A program made the position numbers and the translations under genes. A stretch of DNA of 64,000 bases, from the NCBI GenBank assembly GCA_018267955.1, contig JAFDXL010000009.1:248001-312000 (forward strand). Direction: 5' to 3'. Below, in pieces: positions 1 to 9,032 of this stretch. The DNA comes from Bacteroidota bacterium. GTDB lineage: Bacteria; Bacteroidota; Bacteroidia; Chitinophagales; Chitinophagaceae. The notes below the pieces were generated by a model, which was not told the DNA's origin, did no database searches, and was given only the letters and a program-made list of their open reading frames with translations. Within the stretch, counting starts at the first letter, position 1. Each line of letters begins with the position of its first letter.

Positions 1-71
1 TGAATGTTAAAGATAATGACAGATAAGATTAGTCAAATAATTGCCGGGTATCTTATTTATATTAAACAACA

Positions 72-105
72 AAGCCGGGACTATGCCCGGCTTGTTTATT
101 TTTTT
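72..105. terminator. Bidirectional hairpin terminator
   Basis: The stem AAGCCGGG/CCCGGCTT closes on a 6-nt loop and is followed by a T-rich run on the plus strand. The stem lies just past the stop of the large minus-strand repeat gene, so it can end that transcript and also one arriving from the left. Confidence 0.75.
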
Positions 106-118
106 AACTAACTACTAA

Positions 119-3100
119 TTATTGTGTTACTACTTTATACCAACTTGAAACCCCATCAGAAACCATCCTTATGCCTGTAGCTGCGCCTAAAGAAAGGCTA
201 CTCATAGAAGAGCCATTAAAATTCAGAGCATAATATGATGAACCGGAAGACGTTATTACCCAGGTTGGATTTGCCGTGATGTATGCTGTTGCACTGAAGG
301 ATAATATTGTACCTGCAGGGTAGCTAGCTGCTGACGGTATTGTAATATTAATAGTTGATGATCCACCGCTTGAACCGCCAAAACCTACAAGCACAGTTCG
401 AACAGTTAGATCGGATAGTGTTTGTGAAATTGTACCACCGCTAACACCTGTATAAACAACCATTCCTCCTGCACTTGCAGTTGGAGTGCCCCATGCAACA
501 CTAGAACCATTGTAAACAAGTGACTGACCAGCCGTAGCGCCTGAAGTATTGATGTGGCGTGGCAGTACAGCACTACTTTGCAGATGTACCGGGCCTACCG
601 CATTTGTGAGGAGTTTCAAGCTTGAAATAGCACTATCTGCCATTTTAGAAGTTGTAACGGTACCATTCGCCACTTTAGATGTAGTGACCGCATTGGCTAC
701 GATATCTGCATTCTGGACGCTGTTGGTCAGGCTCAATTTAGAGTAAGGGATACCAGCAGCAGCTACGATATCTGCATTGGTGATTGTACCATCGGCAATT
801 TTAGCAGATGTAATTGCACCGTTTGCAACTGTTGGGTTAGGATAAGTACCAGTAAGATCACCACCCGCAGAGCCGCTTGGAGCTCCTCCACTAGGGGTAG
901 CCCATGCAACATTTGTACCATCAAAGATAAGAGCTTGTCCTGTCGCTGCGCCGCTTGTGTTGATATGAATCGGACCTACAGCACCTGTAAGTAATTTAAG
1001 CCCGGATATAGCGCTATCTGCCATTTTAGAAGTAGTAACTGTACCGTTAACCACTTTAGATGTAGTGATAGCATTTGCAACGATATCAGAATTCTGGATG
1101 CTGTTGGTCAGGCTCAGTTTAGAGTAAGGGATGCCAGCCGCTGCAACGATATCTGCATTAGTGATTGTACCATCCGCTATTTTAGCAGAAGTGATCGCAT
1201 CATTGGCAACAGTAGGGTTGGGATAAGTACCTGTAAGATCGCCACCGGCAGCACCGCTTGGTGCGCCACCTGGTGTAGCCCAGGCAACATTTGTACCGTT
1301 GAAAATCAAAGCTTGTCCGGTTGCTGCGCCTATCGTGCTTATATGTACAGGACCTACAGCACCTGAAAGAAGTTTTAAACCGGAGATTGCGCTATCCGCC
1401 ATTTTTGAAGTAGTAACCGTACCATTTACCACTTTAGAAGTAGTGATTGCATTTGCTACGATATCAGAATTCTGGATGCTGTTAGTCAGCGTCAATTTAG
1501 AATAAGCAATAGCGGCTGCCGCACTTACGTCTGCATTGGTAATTGTACCATCAAGGATCTTTGCAGAAGTAATTGTGCTGCTTGCAACAGTAGGGTTAGG
1601 ATAAGTACCTGTAAGGTCTCCACCGGCAGCACCGCTTGGTGCGCCGCCTGGTGTAGCCCAGGCAACATTTGTACCGTTGAAAATCAAAGCTTGCCCGGTT
1701 GCCGCGCCTACAGTGCTTATGTGTACAGGACCTACAGCGCCTGAAAGTAATTTAAGCCCGGATATAGCGCTATCTGCCATTTTAGAAGTAGTAACTGTAC
1801 CGTTAGCAACTTTAGAAGTAGTGATAGCATTTGCAACGATATCAGAATTCTGGATGCTGTTGGTCAGGCTCAGTTTAGAGTAAGGGATGCCAGCCGCTGC
1901 AACGATATCTGCATTAGTAATAGTACCATCTGCTATCTTAGCAGAGGTGATCGCATCATTAGCAACGGTAGGGTTAGGATAAGTACCTGTAAGGTCTCCA
2001 CCTGCAGCGCCACTAGGAGTGCCGCTTAATGTTGTCCAGTTAACGTTTGTACCATCAAATACCATTGCCTGTCCTGCGGTTGCACCGGTTGTGTTAAGGT
2101 GCTTAGGCATTACTGCACCATTTTGTATGTGTACTGAACCTACAGCAGCAGTAAGAAGCTTAAGGCTCGAAATAGCACTATCCGCCATTTTAGAAGTAGT
2201 AACTGTACCGTTAGCAACTTTAGAAGTAGTGATAGCATTTGCTACGATATCAGAATTCTGGATGCTGTTGGTCAGGCTCAGTTTAGAGTAAGGGATGCCA
2301 GCCGCTGCAACGATATCTGCATTGGTAATAGTACCATCTGCTATTTTAGCAGAGGTGATCGCATCATTGGCAACGGAAGGGTTTGGATAAGTACCTGTAA
2401 GATCGCCACCTGCAGCGCCTGTAGGTGATGTACTTAAAGTACTCCAGGAAACATTTGCACCATCGCTAACCAGCACCTGGCCGGCTGTACCACCTGTACC
2501 ATCAATATGACGTGGTTGTACCGCGCCGTTTTGTATGTGCACGGAACCTACAGCAGCAGTAAGGATCTTAAGGCTGGAGATAGCACTATCCGCCATTTTA
2601 GAAGTAGTAACTGTACCGTTAGCAACTTTAGATGTCGTAATAGCGTTAGCTACGATGTCCGCATTTTGAATGCTATTGGTCAGAGTTAATTTAGAATAAG
2701 CAATGGCAGCAGCAGCATTTACGTCTGCATTAGTAATAGCACCATCTGCTATTTTAGCAGAAGTGACTGCGTTTGCCGCAACCGTAGGATTAGGATAAGT
2801 ACCAGTAAGGTCTCCACCTGCTGCGCCTGTAGGAGGCAATGTAGTTGGGGCACCTGTTATTTTAGTATATGCTACATCATTTACTTTAGCATCCGTAATA
2901 GCACCATCTGCGATCTTAGCAGTAGTTACATTAACGTCTGCAATTTTTGTTGTAGTAACTGCATTGTCATTGATCTTAGACGTTACTACCGCATTAGCAG
3001 CAATCGCAGGATTAGGATAAGTACCAGTAAGGTCTCCACCCGCTGCGCCCGTAGGAGGCAATGAAGTAGGGGCACCTGTAATTTTAGTATATGCTACGTC

Positions 3101-5023
3101 AGTTACCTTAGCATCCGTAATAGCACCATCTGCGATCTTAGCAGTAGTTACATTTGCATCTGCAATTTTTGTTGTAGTAACTGCATTGTCATTGATCTTG
3201 GATGTTACTACTGCGTTAGCAGCGATCGCAGGATTAGGATAAGTACCTGTGAGGTCACCACCAGCAGTACCAGTTGGAGGCAGTGATGTAGGAGTACCTG
3301 TTATTTTAGAATATGCTACGTCAGTTACTTTAGCATCCGTAATGGCACCATCAGCAATTTTAGCCGTAGTTACGTTAGCGTCTGCAAGTTTTGTCGTCGT
3401 AACTGCATTGTCGTTAATAGTAGCAGTTACTACAGCATTGGCAGCAATTTTTGAAGTTGTAACATTTGCATCAGCAATCTTTGCAGTAGTAATATTCGCG
3501 TCAACGATCTTAGCAGTAGTCACACTTCCGTCCGCTATTTTAGAATTAGTTACTGCACTGTTTGCAATCGCAGGATTAGGGTAGGTACCCGCCAGGTCAC
3601 CACCTGCCGCACCTGTAGGAGGGAATGTAGTAGGGGCACCTGTTATTTTAGTATAAGCAACATCGTTTACTTTAGCATCTGTAATGGCACCATCAGCAAT
3701 TTTTCCGTTGGTGACATTCAGATCGGCGATCTTGGCTGTTGTAACATTCTGGTCTGCGATCTTAGCAGTTATGATGTTAGCATCAGCTATCTTATTTGTT
3801 GTGATATTACCGTCAACGATCTTAGACGTTGTTACACTATTATCTGCAATTTTTGTATTTGTTACAGCATTGTTCGAGATAACAGGATTAGGATAAGTAC
3901 CAACGAGGTCTCCACCCGCGGCGCCAGTTGGCGGCAATGAAGTAGGAGCGCCGGTTATTTTTGCATATGCTACGTCGTTTACTTTAGCATCTGTAATTGC
4001 GCCGTTAGCAATCTTTGCATTAGTTACATTGAAATCTGTGATCTTAGCAGTTGTAACATTCTGGTCTGCGATCTTTGCTGTGGTAACGTTGGCATCCGCT
4101 ATTTTAGCGGTTGTGACATTCTGGTCTGCGATCTTCAGCGTTGTAACATTAGCATCAAATATCTTAGACGTTGTTATACTACCATCTGCAATTTTTGAAT
4201 TAGTTACTGCATTGTTGGCAATAGCAGGGTTAGGATAAGTACCTGCAAGATCTCCACCGGCAGCACCTGTTGGTGGCAATGAAGCAGGAGCACCGGTTAT
4301 TTTGGTGTATGCTACATCGCTCACTTTTGAGTCTGTAATGGCACCATTATCAATCTTAGCAGTAGTAATATTCAGATCAGCAATTTTAGCTGTGGTTACG
4401 TTTTGATCTGCGATCTTAGCCGTAACAATGTTTGCATCCGCAATTTTTGCTGTAGTAACATTAGCATCTGCGATCTTGGAAGTAGTGACAACACCCGGAG
4501 CAATTACCGTTGATTTTTGTGTACCGGTTACATCTCCGGCAAGTGTACCGCTAAAATCTGCTGCCTGTGCCAGCTGGCTGATAACCTGGAAATTATTTCC
4601 ATCATAAATAACAGACACTATTTGTCCATCCTTTATGTCGTTAGCAATCAGGTTTTCGTTCAGGTTTTTCAATATAGCCTTCGCCCCCATGTTGTTAACA
4701 TTCAAGGTAACGTTGCCTGTACTGGCAAAATTGGCTTTAAAGGTAACGATCAACCCAGCGGTGTACACAGAACCCTGGGGTGTAACGGGTAGGGTTACAG
4801 CATAATTGTTTGCACTACCTGTAGCCGAGGCAAAAGTGAGTTTATTGTGCTGTACTGCATCAACATTAACAGCGTCTGTTGCGTCTTGCGGAGCTGCAAG
4901 CCCTGTCACTCTACGATCGTTGGGAGCAGAACCGGTCAGCTGGACCTGTTTGTCAATTTGTACCTGGGCCTGCGCCGTAGCGGCAACGGTCATTAAGCAA
5001 GCAATGGATAATAGCTTTTTCAT
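119..5023 (-). CDS. Giant secreted repeat protein (AKIADxNVTT and GGDLTGTYPNP repeats)
   Basis: Protein of 1634 residues with an N-terminal signal peptide ending near A-Q-A-Q (residues 1-20). A non-repeated N-terminal region of about 150 residues is followed by two kinds of repeat. The first half is dominated by a 10-residue unit of the form NVTTAKIADA/Q. Eleven copies of a G-A-A-G-G-D-L-T-G-T-Y-P-N-P block punctuate the whole protein. In the second half these blocks head much longer, nearly identical units of about 110-130 residues. The last 110 residues are unique, Ser/Gly-rich and beta-like. Repeats of this GTYPNP kind are known in Bacteroidota surface proteins and phage tail-like proteins; I see neither the S74 chaperone domain nor a T9SS tail. 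A role as a surface or fibre-like beta-solenoid is inference. The start is the ATG directly in front of the signal peptide. Confidence 0.9.
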   Translation of the reverse strand: MKKLLSIACLMTVAATAQAQVQIDKQVQLTGSAPNDRRVTGLAAPQDATDAVNVDAVQHNKLTFASATGSANNYAVTLPVTPQGSVYTAGLIVTFKANFASTGNVTLNVNNMGAKAILKNLNENLIANDIKDGQIVSVIYDGNNFQVISQLAQAADFSGTLAGDVTGTQKSTVIAPGVVTTSKIADANVTTAKIADANIVTAKIADQNVTTAKIADLNITTAKIDNGAITDSKVSDVAYTKITGAPASLPPTGAAGGDLAGTYPNPAIANNAVTNSKIADGSITTSKIFDANVTTLKIADQNVTTAKIADANVTTAKIADQNVTTAKITDFNVTNAKIANGAITDAKVNDVAYAKITGAPTSLPPTGAAGGDLVGTYPNPVISNNAVTNTKIADNSVTTSKIVDGNITTNKIADANIITAKIADQNVTTAKIADLNVTNGKIADGAITDAKVNDVAYTKITGAPTTFPPTGAAGGDLAGTYPNPAIANSAVTNSKIADGSVTTAKIVDANITTAKIADANVTTSKIAANAVVTATINDNAVTTTKLADANVTTAKIADGAITDAKVTDVAYSKITGTPTSLPPTGTAGGDLTGTYPNPAIAANAVVTSKINDNAVTTTKIADANVTTAKIADGAITDAKVTDVAYTKITGAPTSLPPTGAAGGDLTGTYPNPAIAANAVVTSKINDNAVTTTKIADVNVTTAKIADGAITDAKVNDVAYTKITGAPTTLPPTGAAGGDLTGTYPNPTVAANAVTSAKIADGAITNADVNAAAAIAYSKLTLTNSIQNADIVANAITTSKVANGTVTTSKMADSAISSLKILTAAVGSVHIQNGAVQPRHIDGTGGTAGQVLVSDGANVSWSTLSTSPTGAAGGDLTGTYPNPSVANDAITSAKIADGTITNADIVAAAGIPYSKLSLTNSIQNSDIVANAITTSKVANGTVTTSKMADSAISSLKLLTAAVGSVHIQNGAVMPKHLNTTGATAGQAMVFDGTNVNWTTLSGTPSGAAGGDLTGTYPNPTVANDAITSAKIADGTITNADIVAAAGIPYSKLSLTNSIQNSDIVANAITTSKVANGTVTTSKMADSAISGLKLLSGAVGPVHISTVGAATGQALIFNGTNVAWATPGGAPSGAAGGDLTGTYPNPTVASSTITSAKILDGTITNADVSAAAAIAYSKLTLTNSIQNSDIVANAITTSKVVNGTVTTSKMADSAISGLKLLSGAVGPVHISTIGAATGQALIFNGTNVAWATPGGAPSGAAGGDLTGTYPNPTVANDAITSAKIADGTITNADIVAAAGIPYSKLSLTNSIQNSDIVANAITTSKVVNGTVTTSKMADSAISGLKLLTGAVGPIHINTSGAATGQALIFDGTNVAWATPSGGAPSGSAGGDLTGTYPNPTVANGAITSAKIADGTITNADIVAAAGIPYSKLSLTNSVQNADIVANAVTTSKVANGTVTTSKMADSAISSLKLLTNAVGPVHLQSSAVLPRHINTSGATAGQSLVYNGSSVAWGTPTASAGGMVVYTGVSGGTISQTLSDLTVRTVLVGFGGSSGGSSTINITIPSAASYPAGTILSFSATAYITANPTWVITSSGSSYYALNFNGSSMSSLSLGAATGIRMVSDGVSSWYKVVTQ
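560..2830 (-). repeat. Long direct DNA repeats inside the giant repeat gene
   Basis: Successive segments (for example around 1299-1505, 1677-1883 and 2085-2291) are almost the same at the DNA level as well as in protein. Further left and right, short 30-bp units coding for NVTTAKIAD repeat. This is a substrate for slippage and for assembly collapse. Confidence 0.85.
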
Positions 5024-5092
5024 TAAAGGTAATTGTTATAGTAATGGTTGTTGTTTACGATAAATGGGAGGATTGAATATGGTGATATTCAA

Positions 5093-6244
5093 TTATTGTT
5101 TTATGAAGTTGACAACTTTTACGAGTTGTCCGCGGCTGAATACAAGCCTGTATACACCTGAAGGGAAGGAACCAATGTCATTGATAGTGATCATGTTTCC
5201 ATTCAGTATATACACCTTGCTCGTCATGAGTTTGCCATAAGCGTCTGTGATCCTGAAAACACCTGCGTTTGCCCAGTCTTCAAGATTCTCAACAAGGATA
5301 TTGATATGATCTGTAGCAGGGTTAGGGAATGTGGTGATCTTAACTTCCGGGAGCGTTTTTGATTGTGCATGTTTCCCCGCCAGTGTTAGTGTGCGGTTCA
5401 TATAATCAAGGCCTTTTCGCATATAGAAGCGTCTATCAGACATTCCATTTATACTAAAAGAATTTTTTGAACGGTCGTCAAGAGACACAAATTTCGTGTT
5501 ATCCCAATATGTGGTGCCATATAGGCCCAGGTTTTGTACGTCTTTACCATTGTCGAAAACCGGCAGCCACGAGAATGTAAGGTCGTAGCTCGCATCATTG
5601 GTAGGTTTGTTATTATCTATATCCCATTTTGCTGCGATAGATGTTTCATCGCCAATCTGGGTTATGGCATCAGCACCTGTGGTACGGTTTACGCCGAAAG
5701 TGCCTATAGCATCGCCTTTGGTAGTCATCACATCACAACCCAAAAAGCTAAAGTAGGCTTCCTGGATATTGCGTGTGTTTAATATAGCTGTACCTTCTAT
5801 GTAGCTATTGCCGGTCTCGTTAGGGTTAGCCGCTTTCCCGGTAAAATAAACAGGATGAGCAGCACTGGTGTGCAAAACACCTTTGTCGAGCAGCAAGGCA
5901 TCAATAATGCCTATTTTGCTTTCTAATTGGAGGCCCGCGTCGTTATTTAACTGTAATGTGCTTATTGCAAATGAATCTGCCCCGCCGATAGACTGAGGCC
6001 GGTTTCCTTCAGCAATGATGGTGCCCGTTAATGGAGTTGTACCAAAATTGGTGAGATTTTGGTGAAAGGCAAGGGTCCCATTATTAGTTAGTGTGGCTGT
6101 AGGTTCTATGCTAACATCTTGCAGCGAAGTCACTGTGGTGCCCGTAAGTATAGTTAATCCTGAACCGGATTTTACAGTAATTTGGGCTTGGGTTGCCAGT
6201 GAAGTAGCGGTGAGGATTAATGGTAGGTAAATTTTTATCTTCAT
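5093..6244 (-). CDS. Secreted protein with T9SS type A sorting domain
   Basis: Protein of 383 residues. It has a signal peptide (residues 1-20, ending T-Q-A-Q), a middle region without a recognised enzyme signature, and a C-terminal domain of about 80 residues. That domain starts at F-P-N-P-A-T-D-H and ends S-G-V-Y-R-L...K-V-V-N-F-I-K-Q, which is the classic T9SS type A sorting signal. The protein is therefore expected to cross the outer membrane by the type IX system and be anchored or released. It follows the promoter of the intergenic region at 6245-6468 and lies upstream of the giant repeat gene on the same strand, 70 bp away, so the two may be co-transcribed. The function of the passenger is unknown. 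Confidence 0.9.
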   Translation of the reverse strand: MKIKIYLPLILTATSLATQAQITVKSGSGLTILTGTTVTSLQDVSIEPTATLTNNGTLAFHQNLTNFGTTPLTGTIIAEGNRPQSIGGADSFAISTLQLNNDAGLQLESKIGIIDALLLDKGVLHTSAAHPVYFTGKAANPNETGNSYIEGTAILNTRNIQEAYFSFLGCDVMTTKGDAIGTFGVNRTTGADAITQIGDETSIAAKWDIDNNKPTNDASYDLTFSWLPVFDNGKDVQNLGLYGTTYWDNTKFVSLDDRSKNSFSINGMSDRRFYMRKGLDYMNRTLTLAGKHAQSKTLPEVKITTFPNPATDHINILVENLEDWANAGVFRITDAYGKLMTSKVYILNGNMITINDIGSFPSGVYRLVFSRGQLVKVVNFIKQ

Positions 6245-6314
6245 GAAAATATCTATATGTAAGCAGGTGAATTTGCGTGTGAAAGTAAATTATGCTTTTG
6301 ATATTAGCTAATTT

Positions 6315-6341
6315 TTAACAGGCGGTTAACAGACGATTAAC
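6315..6341. promoter_or_regulatory. Three TTAAC boxes with exact 11-bp spacing
   Basis: TTAAC occurs at 6315, 6326 and 6337, one helical turn apart, in the divergent intergenic region between the T9SS gene (minus) and xth (plus). Phased direct repeats of this kind are typical of response-regulator sites. The same core word recurs in the arrays at 30.8-31.7 kb. Which of the two divergent genes is controlled cannot be told from sequence. Confidence 0.55.
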
Positions 6342-6358
6342 AAAAAATCATATAAATA

Positions 6359-6366
6359 TAATTTTG
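6359..6366 (+). promoter_or_regulatory. Putative -7 element (TAATTTTG)
   Basis: Matches the Bacteroidota -7 consensus TAnnTTTG and lies about 100 bp in front of the exonuclease III start. No clear TTTG -33 box is seen; the TTAAC boxes lie where one would be. Confidence 0.4.
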
Positions 6367-6468
6367 TATAATGATTGAGTTTTTGTAGAAGTAATTCTAG
6401 TTTATCAATAAAAAGGTTCAGTTATTGATGGCTTGATTTTTAGTAAAATTGTTATAGTAATTTTTCCT

Positions 6469-7245
6469 ATGAGAATCGCTACGTATAATGTTAATGGCGT
6501 TAATGGCAGGCTACCTGTACTGCTACGCTGGCTAGAGGAATCTGCACCGGATATTGTGTGCCTGCAGGAACTTAAAGCACCAAACGAAAAGTTTCCGGAA
6601 AAGGCAATTGCTGATGCAGGCTATAATGCTATATGGCATGGGCAAAAAAGCTGGAATGGAGTAGCCATACTAGCCCGTGGAATGCAGATAGATGAAGTAG
6701 GAAGAGTATTACCAGGTGATGATGAAGATACACACAGCCGGTATATAGAAGCAATGGTTTCGGGTATTCATATCGGTTGTCTTTATTTACCAAATGGCAA
6801 CCCAGCACCCGGGCCTAAGTTTGACTATAAACTCAAATGGTTTGAGCGGCTTACCATACACGCCGCCGGATTATTTAAAGAGAAGCACCCGGTTGTGTTG
6901 GCCGGAGATTATAATGTAATGCCTACGGAGCTGGATGTATATAAACCGGAACGTTGGGTAGATGATGCCCTGTTTCGCCCCGAAACAAGGGATGCATTCA
7001 AAACCCTGGTTTCGCAAGGCTGGACGGATGCTTTAAGAAAGCTGTATCCAAACGAAACGATATATACCTTCTGGGATTACTTCCGTAATGCTTATCAACG
7101 TAATGCAGGCCTGCGAATAGATCATTTTCTGCTGAATAAACCAATGGACAAGAGGTTAGTTGCAGCGGGTGTAGACAAGGACGTAAGAGGTTGGGAGAAA
7201 ACAAGCGATCATGCACCTGTATGGATAGAGGTTAAAGATGCATAG
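6469..7245 (+). CDS. xth: Exodeoxyribonuclease III
   Basis: Protein of 258 residues from the ATG at 6469 (M-R-I-A-T-Y-N-V-N-G). An in-frame TTG at 6433 would add 12 hydrophobic residues unlike the family, so I reject it. The signatures of the exonuclease III/AP endonuclease (EEP) fold are present: N-V-N-G near the start, Q-E-L-K (Mg-binding Glu), G-D-Y-N-V (catalytic Asp-x-Asn) and S-D-H-A-P-V (catalytic Asp-His) at the C-terminus. It would act at abasic sites and remove 3' blocking groups in base-excision repair. The next gene starts 60 bp downstream on the same strand, so the two may be linked with the oxidative-stress genes that follow. Confidence 0.93.
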   Translation: MRIATYNVNGVNGRLPVLLRWLEESAPDIVCLQELKAPNEKFPEKAIADAGYNAIWHGQKSWNGVAILARGMQIDEVGRVLPGDDEDTHSRYIEAMVSGIHIGCLYLPNGNPAPGPKFDYKLKWFERLTIHAAGLFKEKHPVVLAGDYNVMPTELDVYKPERWVDDALFRPETRDAFKTLVSQGWTDALRKLYPNETIYTFWDYFRNAYQRNAGLRIDHFLLNKPMDKRLVAAGVDKDVRGWEKTSDHAPVWIEVKDA

Positions 7246-7304
7246 ATCGTCATTGCATGACCGGCTAACTAAAATCTTTAGTATTTTGAGCCAAAATCAA
7301 GATC

Positions 7305-7868
7305 ATGCCCCATATTGTCATACTTTCTGCAAGCGTTCGAACGGGTAGGGCTAGCCACAGAGTAGCTTTATTTTTCGAAAAGTATTTTGCAACTCATACA
7401 GATGCTACTACGGAGATATTGGATCTTAATGCATACAAGTTTCCCATTTTTGAGGAAAGGCTTCAGTACATGCCTGATCCTTCGGCCGATGTATTGGAAG
7501 TATCAGAAAAGATAAAAAAAGCGGATGGCGTGCTCATTGTTACGCCTGAATATAATGGCGGGTATCCTGCGAGTCTTAAGAATTTTATAGATCTGCTGTA
7601 TAGCGAATGGCGGCGCAAACCTTTGGCTATATCTACAGTATCTAACGGCAATTTCGGTGGCACGCAGGTGATCACATCCTTACTCTTCTCTTTATGGAAA
7701 ATAGGCTCCTGGATTGCACCGGCTATGTTTCCTGTGCCTAATGTACACGAATCGTTTACAGAAGAAGGGAATGCAACAGACCCGGAGGCCACGGAAAAAC
7801 GGGCTAAACGTTTTGTAGATGAACTTTTGTGGTGCATCGAGGCACACCACAGAATGGAAGCTAAGTGA
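7305..7868 (+). CDS. NADPH-dependent FMN reductase family protein
   Basis: Protein of 187 residues with the flavodoxin-like FMN_red fold. The phosphate-binding loop is near residues 7-13 (S-A-S-V-R-T-G-R), and the signature T-P-E-Y-N-G-G-Y-P-A-S-L-K-N-F-I-D is near residues 80-96. Family members reduce FMN, quinones or azo compounds with NAD(P)H. It lies between exonuclease III and a peroxiredoxin, which suggests a redox or stress role, but the substrate is unknown. Confidence 0.88.
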   Translation: MPHIVILSASVRTGRASHRVALFFEKYFATHTDATTEILDLNAYKFPIFEERLQYMPDPSADVLEVSEKIKKADGVLIVTPEYNGGYPASLKNFIDLLYSEWRRKPLAISTVSNGNFGGTQVITSLLFSLWKIGSWIAPAMFPVPNVHESFTEEGNATDPEATEKRAKRFVDELLWCIEAHHRMEAK

Positions 7869-7967
7869 TTTGCTGACGAACATCATATTCCTGTATAGTC
7901 TTTGTCATTGAAGCTGTTGCTGTTATCTGTCAACTTTACTTAGTTAACCACTAAAAAAGTATAGATA

Positions 7968-8663
7968 ATGGAAACAATGGAAAACATAATACCTATGCCG
8001 CGTATAGGTGATAAGGCTCCCGAGTTCAAAGCAGTAACCACACAAGGTGATATCAACTTCCCGGCAGATTATAAAGGCAAATGGATCATCCTGTTTAGCC
8101 ACCCGGCAGATTTTACACCGGTATGCACTTCTGAGTTTATGACCTTTGCCAAAATGGAATCTGAATTCACCGCGCTTAACTGCCAACTTGTGGGTTTGTC
8201 TGTAGATGGGCTTTACAGCCATATTGCCTGGCTGCGTACCATAAAGGATAAGATAGAGTATAAGGGGATGAAGAATATAGAAGTCAAATTCCCGCTGATA
8301 GAAGATATAACCATGCAGGTGGCAAAGAAATATGGCATGATACAGCCGGGCGAGAGTTCTACCAAGGCAGTGCGTGCTGTATTCTTTATAGATCCCAACG
8401 GTGTCATTCGCGCAATGATATATTATCCGCTATCTACCGGCAGAAACTTTGATGAGCTGAAACGTGCATTGATAGCCATGCAAACCGCTGATAAATTTGC
8501 CGTAGCCACCCCGGCAGACTGGCGTCCCGGTGATGATGTGATCGTGCCTACGGCAGGCTCTTGCGGGGTTGCTAAAGACAGGATGGAACACCAGGATGGC
8601 ATGACGTGCCACGATTGGTTCTTCTGCACTAAACCATTACCTAAAGAACAGGTAATGGAATAA
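7968..8663 (+). CDS. Peroxiredoxin, Prx6 type
   Basis: Protein of 231 residues. The peroxidatic motif H-P-A-D-F-T-P-V-C-T-S-E-F is near residues 45-57 with the catalytic Cys in P-V-C-T, and the conserved Arg region of the C-terminal extension is present. The length of about 230 and the C-terminal domain (residues 165-231, with P-A-D-W-R-P-G-D and two further Cys) fit the Prx6/1-Cys class rather than AhpC. It reduces H2O2 and organic peroxides in the cytoplasm. It has its own 100-bp upstream gap. Two extra cysteines near the C-terminus (S-C-G-V and T-C-H-D-W-F-F-C) could act as resolving residues. Confidence 0.93.
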   Translation: METMENIIPMPRIGDKAPEFKAVTTQGDINFPADYKGKWIILFSHPADFTPVCTSEFMTFAKMESEFTALNCQLVGLSVDGLYSHIAWLRTIKDKIEYKGMKNIEVKFPLIEDITMQVAKKYGMIQPGESSTKAVRAVFFIDPNGVIRAMIYYPLSTGRNFDELKRALIAMQTADKFAVATPADWRPGDDVIVPTAGSCGVAKDRMEHQDGMTCHDWFFCTKPLPKEQVME

Positions 8664-8678
8664 TTGAAAAAATGATCG

Positions 8679-8713
8679 GCGACATCACTATTCTGTATAA
8701 ATAGTGATGTCGC
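8679..8713. terminator. Perfect 14-bp stem hairpin between convergent genes
   Basis: Arms 8679-8692 and 8700-8713 pair perfectly around a 7-nt loop. On the minus strand a T6 run follows about 10 nt later. The hairpin overlaps the last codons of the minus-strand lipoprotein gene and follows the peroxiredoxin stop, so it probably serves both transcripts. Confidence 0.6.
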
Positions 8714-9032
8714 TATGATCAAAACCGCCCGTTCTGCCAATATCAACGATCGCAGTGCCATGAGCCTGCTTATTATCTGCTACATTTCCCTCTGCTTTTA
8801 AGTAATAACGACCCGGGGCAAGCTCATCAAAGTAAGCCTCGCCTTTAGCATCGGCCTTTCTGTGATCCATAGGGCTGCCCAAACTGTCTACATCAAGGTA
8901 AATATCTGCGTATGGCAGGGATTCATTATTATATACCACATGCACCAATATTGAATTGTTATTGATACCCGTCTTTTCGCAGGAACTAAACCCGGCAATT
9001 GCTAACAGCAATATTAATATTCTACTCTTCAT
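8688..9032 (-). CDS. Small lipoprotein with prealbumin-like fold, last gene of the efflux cluster
   Basis: Protein of 114 residues with an SPII lipobox near residue 18 (F-S-S-C). The body resembles a Cna-B/carboxypeptidase-regulatory type beta-sandwich: Y-A-D-I-Y-L-D...K-A-D-A-K-G-E-A-Y-F-D-E-L-A-P-G-R-Y-Y-L-K. Its start overlaps the end of the adaptor gene by 11 bp, so translation is likely coupled and the protein probably works with the pump. No metal-binding cluster is obvious. The function is unknown. Confidence 0.8.
   Translation of the reverse strand: MKSRILILLLAIAGFSSCEKTGINNNSILVHVVYNNESLPYADIYLDVDSLGSPMDHRKADAKGEAYFDELAPGRYYLKAEGNVADNKQAHGTAIVDIGRTGGFDHSDITIYTE

Noticed and set aside
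549..5063. Many plus-strand open frames across the first 5 kb
   Set aside because: They are antisense shadows created by the periodic repeats of the minus-strand gene.
6433..6468. Upstream TTG start for exonuclease III
   Set aside because: It would add 12 hydrophobic residues not found in the family; the ATG at 6469 starts directly with the conserved M-R-I-A-T-Y-N-V-N-G.
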